This document shows positions 61,885-64,000 of a stretch of 64,000 nucleotides of DNA, piece by piece. The stretch comes from Pholiota molesta (taxonomy: Eukaryota > Basidiomycota > Agaricomycetes > Agaricales > Strophariaceae). The stretch covers positions 97,320 through 161,319 of the forward strand of contig JACGCK010000106.1 of the NCBI GenBank assembly GCA_014925825.1, read 5' to 3'. The translations under genes were made by a program, and so were the position numbers. Under the pieces are notes generated by a model. That model had not been told where the DNA came from. It worked only from the letters and a program-made list of their open reading frames with translations, and made no database searches. Every line of letters begins with the position of its first letter. Position 1 is the stretch's first letter.

Positions 61885-63147
61885 ATGCTGTCCCGCCTGC
61901 GCGCCAGCGCGTCGCTGCTGCGGCCGTGTCTCGCGCCCACCGCACCGCCAGCGCCCAGAACCTACGCCACGGCCATCTGGAAGAACAGCAAGGCCACGGA
62001 GGTCGCCTCCGCGCTCGCCCGCTCGCAGGCGCTCTACAAGACCTACAAGCCCGTCTCCCCGGGCATCCGCCACCTCCGCCGCCCGCTCAGCCCGCACCTC
62101 TACCCGGGGCGCCCCCTGCGCTCGCTCACCGTCGCCAAGCGCAAGCACGGCGGCCGCAACGCCCACGGCGTCATCACCGTGCGCCACCAGGGCGGCGGCC
62201 ACCGCCAGCGCATCCGCCGCATCGACTACAAGCGCCACGCGCCCGGCGTGCACGACGTCGTGCGCATCGAGTACGACCCGAACCGCTCCGCGCACATCGC
62301 CCTGCTGTACAACCGCGACCCCACCGCGGAGGCGGACGCCAAGTGGAGCTACATCATCGCGACGGACGGGCTGAGGGCGGGGACACGGTGCAGAGCTTCA
62401 AGCAGGGCATCCCGGAGGGCTTCCTGCCCGGGTTCGACACCCAGCCGAGGAAAGCAGAGCTCTCCCAACAACATGAAGGGGAAGACGGCGAGTACGAAGA
62501 AGAGCAGTCGCGGCGCGACGCCGCCGCCGCCAAGGCCGCCGAAGCCTCCAACCAGTCCCTCGCCCTCGGCCTCCTCCGCTCCCTCACCCTCAAGCCCGGC
62601 AACGTGCTCCCCCTGCACCTCATCCCCCCGGGCACCGTCATCAACACCATCTCCCTCGTCCCCGACGGCCCGGGCATCCTCGTGCGCTCCGCGGGCACCT
62701 TCGGGCAGGTCATCGCCCACGAGGACGGCGGGCGCTACAGCCAGGTGCGGCTGCAGTCCGGCGAGGTGCGCAAGATCCTGCGCGACTGCTGCGCCACGAT
62801 CGGCAAGGTCAGCAACCCGCTGTGGAAGAACCGCAATCTGGGCAAGGCGGGGCGGGCGCGCTGGCTCGGCATTCGGCCTACCGTGCGTGGTGTGGCGATG
62901 AACGCGTACGTTTTTCTCTTTCTGATTTCAGCTTTCATGTATTCATGTTTGAATGTATACTAGAAACGACCATCCTCACGGAGGAGGTCGTGGAAAATCG
63001 AAATCGAACAAACACCCCGTCTCCATCTGGGGCTGGGGCACCAAGGGTACGAGGACGAGAAAACCAGGACCCAAGGGTCCCAAGAACAGCAACAAGATGG
63101 TCATCCGCGAGCGTCCTCGCGGAAAGGAAAAGCAAGGGCTGGCATAG
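61885..63147 (+). CDS. Mitochondrial ribosomal protein L2 (uL2m)
   Basis: Core protein of the large mitochondrial ribosomal subunit near the peptidyl-transferase centre. ATG 61885 begins an Arg/Ala-rich presequence ([20 protein letters not shown]). The body has [40 protein letters not shown] and [31 protein letters not shown] and [13 protein letters not shown]. The second half has [98 protein letters not shown] and [10 protein letters not shown]. One intron (phase 2) leads to the conserved [17 protein letters not shown] and [18 protein letters not shown] with GLA stop at 63145-63147. The two halves lie in different frames: the G4 run at 62379-62382 must be one G longer to give LRAGDTVQSF. Given the essential role this is probably a sequence error. 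Confidence 0.93.
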
Positions 63148-63317
63148 ATTTGTTTTGTCACATTGCTTTGGTCATTTCCTTTTTTCACTACCCGCAGATC
63201 GTATATAAATTTTAATTTGCTTCATGTTGGGCTGTCGTAAATCCATTTTACTTGAATATCGGATAGCGCTGGAAGTGTGATATGACCTACGAAGTTCAAT
63301 CATCCAAATCGCAAGCT
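63148..63317. other. Convergent 3' region, MRPL2 / GON7-like
   Basis: 170 bases between the two stops; no gene. Contains an AT-rich stretch (about 63200-63260) likely to hold both 3' ends. Confidence 0.5.
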
Positions 63318-63623
63318 CTACACCTCCTCTTCCTCCTCGTCCTCCTCCTCGTCGTCATCCCCATCACCAACTTTCTTCAACTCCTTGCTCAGCTCAGCCT
63401 TCCCCACCACATCCCGCCACGCCGTCAGCTCGTCCCCCACCTGGTTCCGCGCCGCCTCCAACGAGCGCCGCAGCGCAGTGTAAAACGCGGTTCCACTAGC
63501 ATTGCTTTCATTCGACGCCACTTCCACTGGGAATTCGTGGGTCTTGGAGGTGGCGAGGTCCCCGCCCGCGATTGTGCCGGGTGGCTTGAGGTCGTAGGTG
63601 ATTTTTATCGACGCGGTTGACAT
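63318..63623 (-). CDS. GON7: GON7-like KEOPS/EKC complex subunit
   Basis: Small acidic protein, 101 residues, single exon. KEOPS makes the tRNA t6A modification; Gon7 is its fungal/animal-specific subunit. The sequence opens STASIKITYDLKPPG, then THEFPVEVAS, continues as a helix YTALRRSLEAARNQVGDELT with AWRDVVG, and ends in an acidic run (DEEEDEEEEEV). This arrangement and size match basidiomycete GON7 as I remember it; the call rests on overall pattern, not on a catalytic motif. Divergent from the LTO1-like gene with 188 bases between starts. Confidence 0.7.
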   Translation of the reverse strand: MSTASIKITYDLKPPGTIAGGDLATSKTHEFPVEVASNESNASGTAFYTALRRSLEAARNQVGDELTAWRDVVGKAELSKELKKVGDGDDDEEEDEEEEEV

Positions 63624-63811
63624 TTTATTCGTGTGCTCAAGGCCAGTGAGATGCGGAACTCAATAATTTAGTCGAGCAGAGGTTGTTGACTAATAGATGC
63701 AAACAAGGTTGATAAGATCCCGCGACCACGACTCTCAACCAGCCTCTTCGTTCAAACTTCAATTCAAAGTTCAAAGTCTCTTCTAAAAGTTCTCCAGACC
63801 AATCCGCCTCA
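63624..63811. promoter_or_regulatory. Divergent promoter region, GON7-like / LTO1-like
   Basis: 188 bases between the start codons. The two products act in tRNA modification and ribosome/Fe-S-linked biogenesis, so shared growth-related control is plausible but inferred. Confidence 0.45.
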
Positions 63812-64000
63812 ATGGCCGACTTCGATATCGAATCCCTCATTCACGTAGAACAAAGGTCTGTCTCACGTTCTCAATCGCACAAACATGCTGACCCCACAAA
63901 AAAAATCAACACCTCCAAAACCTATTAGTTTCTACGACGCAGGCTACGCAGACGGCTTCGCGCACGGGCGCATCCACGGGCTCATCGAGGGCCGTGCGCT
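63812..64000 (+). CDS. LTO1: LTO1-like protein (deca-GX3 motif), cut off by window end
   Basis: Exon 1 is 63812-63855 (MADFDIESLIHVEQ), donor GTCTGT; the intron ends with TTAG at 63928 and exon 2 begins FYDAGYADGFAHGRIHGLIE with GRA, where the window ends. The repeated GxxxG-type pattern (GYADGFAHGRIHGLIEGRA) after DFDSLLHLEQ-like residues is the deca-GX3 signature of LTO1/YAE1 proteins, adaptors that bring the cytosolic Fe-S assembly machinery to the ABC protein RLI1. Only the N-terminal third is visible; about 190 bases of the gene lie inside the window. Confidence 0.82.

Noticed and set aside
61623..62963. Long 446-codon plus-strand frame beginning at 61623
   Set aside because: Its first half is the out-of-frame shadow of MRPL2 and the promoter; only its second half is real MRPL2, joined through the one-base break.

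Overview
The window looks like a piece of a filamentous basidiomycete nuclear genome, probably an agaricomycete. Genes are broken by many short GT-AG introns (mostly about 50-60 nt). The gene set fits: complex I subunits, the chitin synthase export chaperone CHS7, a Kre9-like GPI-anchored wall protein, an annexin with a long proline-rich head, secreted class 3 lipases and F-box proteins. No rRNA, tRNA, CRISPR array or intact transposon was recognised.

Layout. 1-4.2 kb: GPI-anchored Ser/Thr-rich wall protein and the mitochondrial protease ATP23, both on the minus strand. 4.2-7.6 kb: no supportable gene. 7.6-9.0 kb: enoyl-CoA hydratase/isomerase (-). 10 kb: possible tiny Cys-rich protein. 11.7-13.9 kb: TPX2-domain protein (-). 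17-18.2 kb: NIF3-like protein (-). 21.4-25.3 kb: complex I 49-kDa subunit (-) and an MRH-domain membrane protein (+) on a 158-bp divergent promoter. 25.3-29.3 kb: gene-poor, repeats. 29.4-31.7 kb: Ser-rich protein with Cys clusters (-). 34.5-37.0 kb: annexin (-). 37.9-41.8 kb: tandem pair of F-box-type genes (+). 43.2-44.6 kb: CHS7 (-). 46.4 kb: thioredoxin-like protein (+). 48.0-51.8 kb: tandem class 3 lipases (+), the second a pseudogene. 53-56.3 kb: family-16 methyltransferase (-) and RS-type nuclear protein (+). 56.8-57.3 kb: unrecognised multi-exon gene (-). 59.2-63.1 kb: RUVBL2/reptin (-) and mitochondrial ribosomal protein L2 (+). 63.3-64 kb: GON7-like KEOPS subunit (-) and LTO1-like protein (+) on a divergent promoter; LTO1 runs off the end.

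Most genes are ordinary housekeeping genes and do not form one pathway. Some neighbours are thematically related (mitochondrial proteins; wall and secretion factors; translation and tRNA-modification factors at the right end).

Two features dominate the unusual content. First, local tandem duplication followed by decay: F-box pair, lipase pair, a repeat behind RUVBL2, a repeat in front of MRPL2 and an 85-bp repeat near 28.4 kb. Second, several conserved, otherwise healthy genes need a single-base change or carry one in-frame stop (ATP23, TPX2, hydratase C-terminus, MRH protein, annexin, MRPL2, the 57-kb gene). Several sites are in short homopolymers, which suggests indel errors in the assembly rather than loss of all these genes. 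I saw no convincing new biological system; exon joins are hand-derived and unverified by transcripts.
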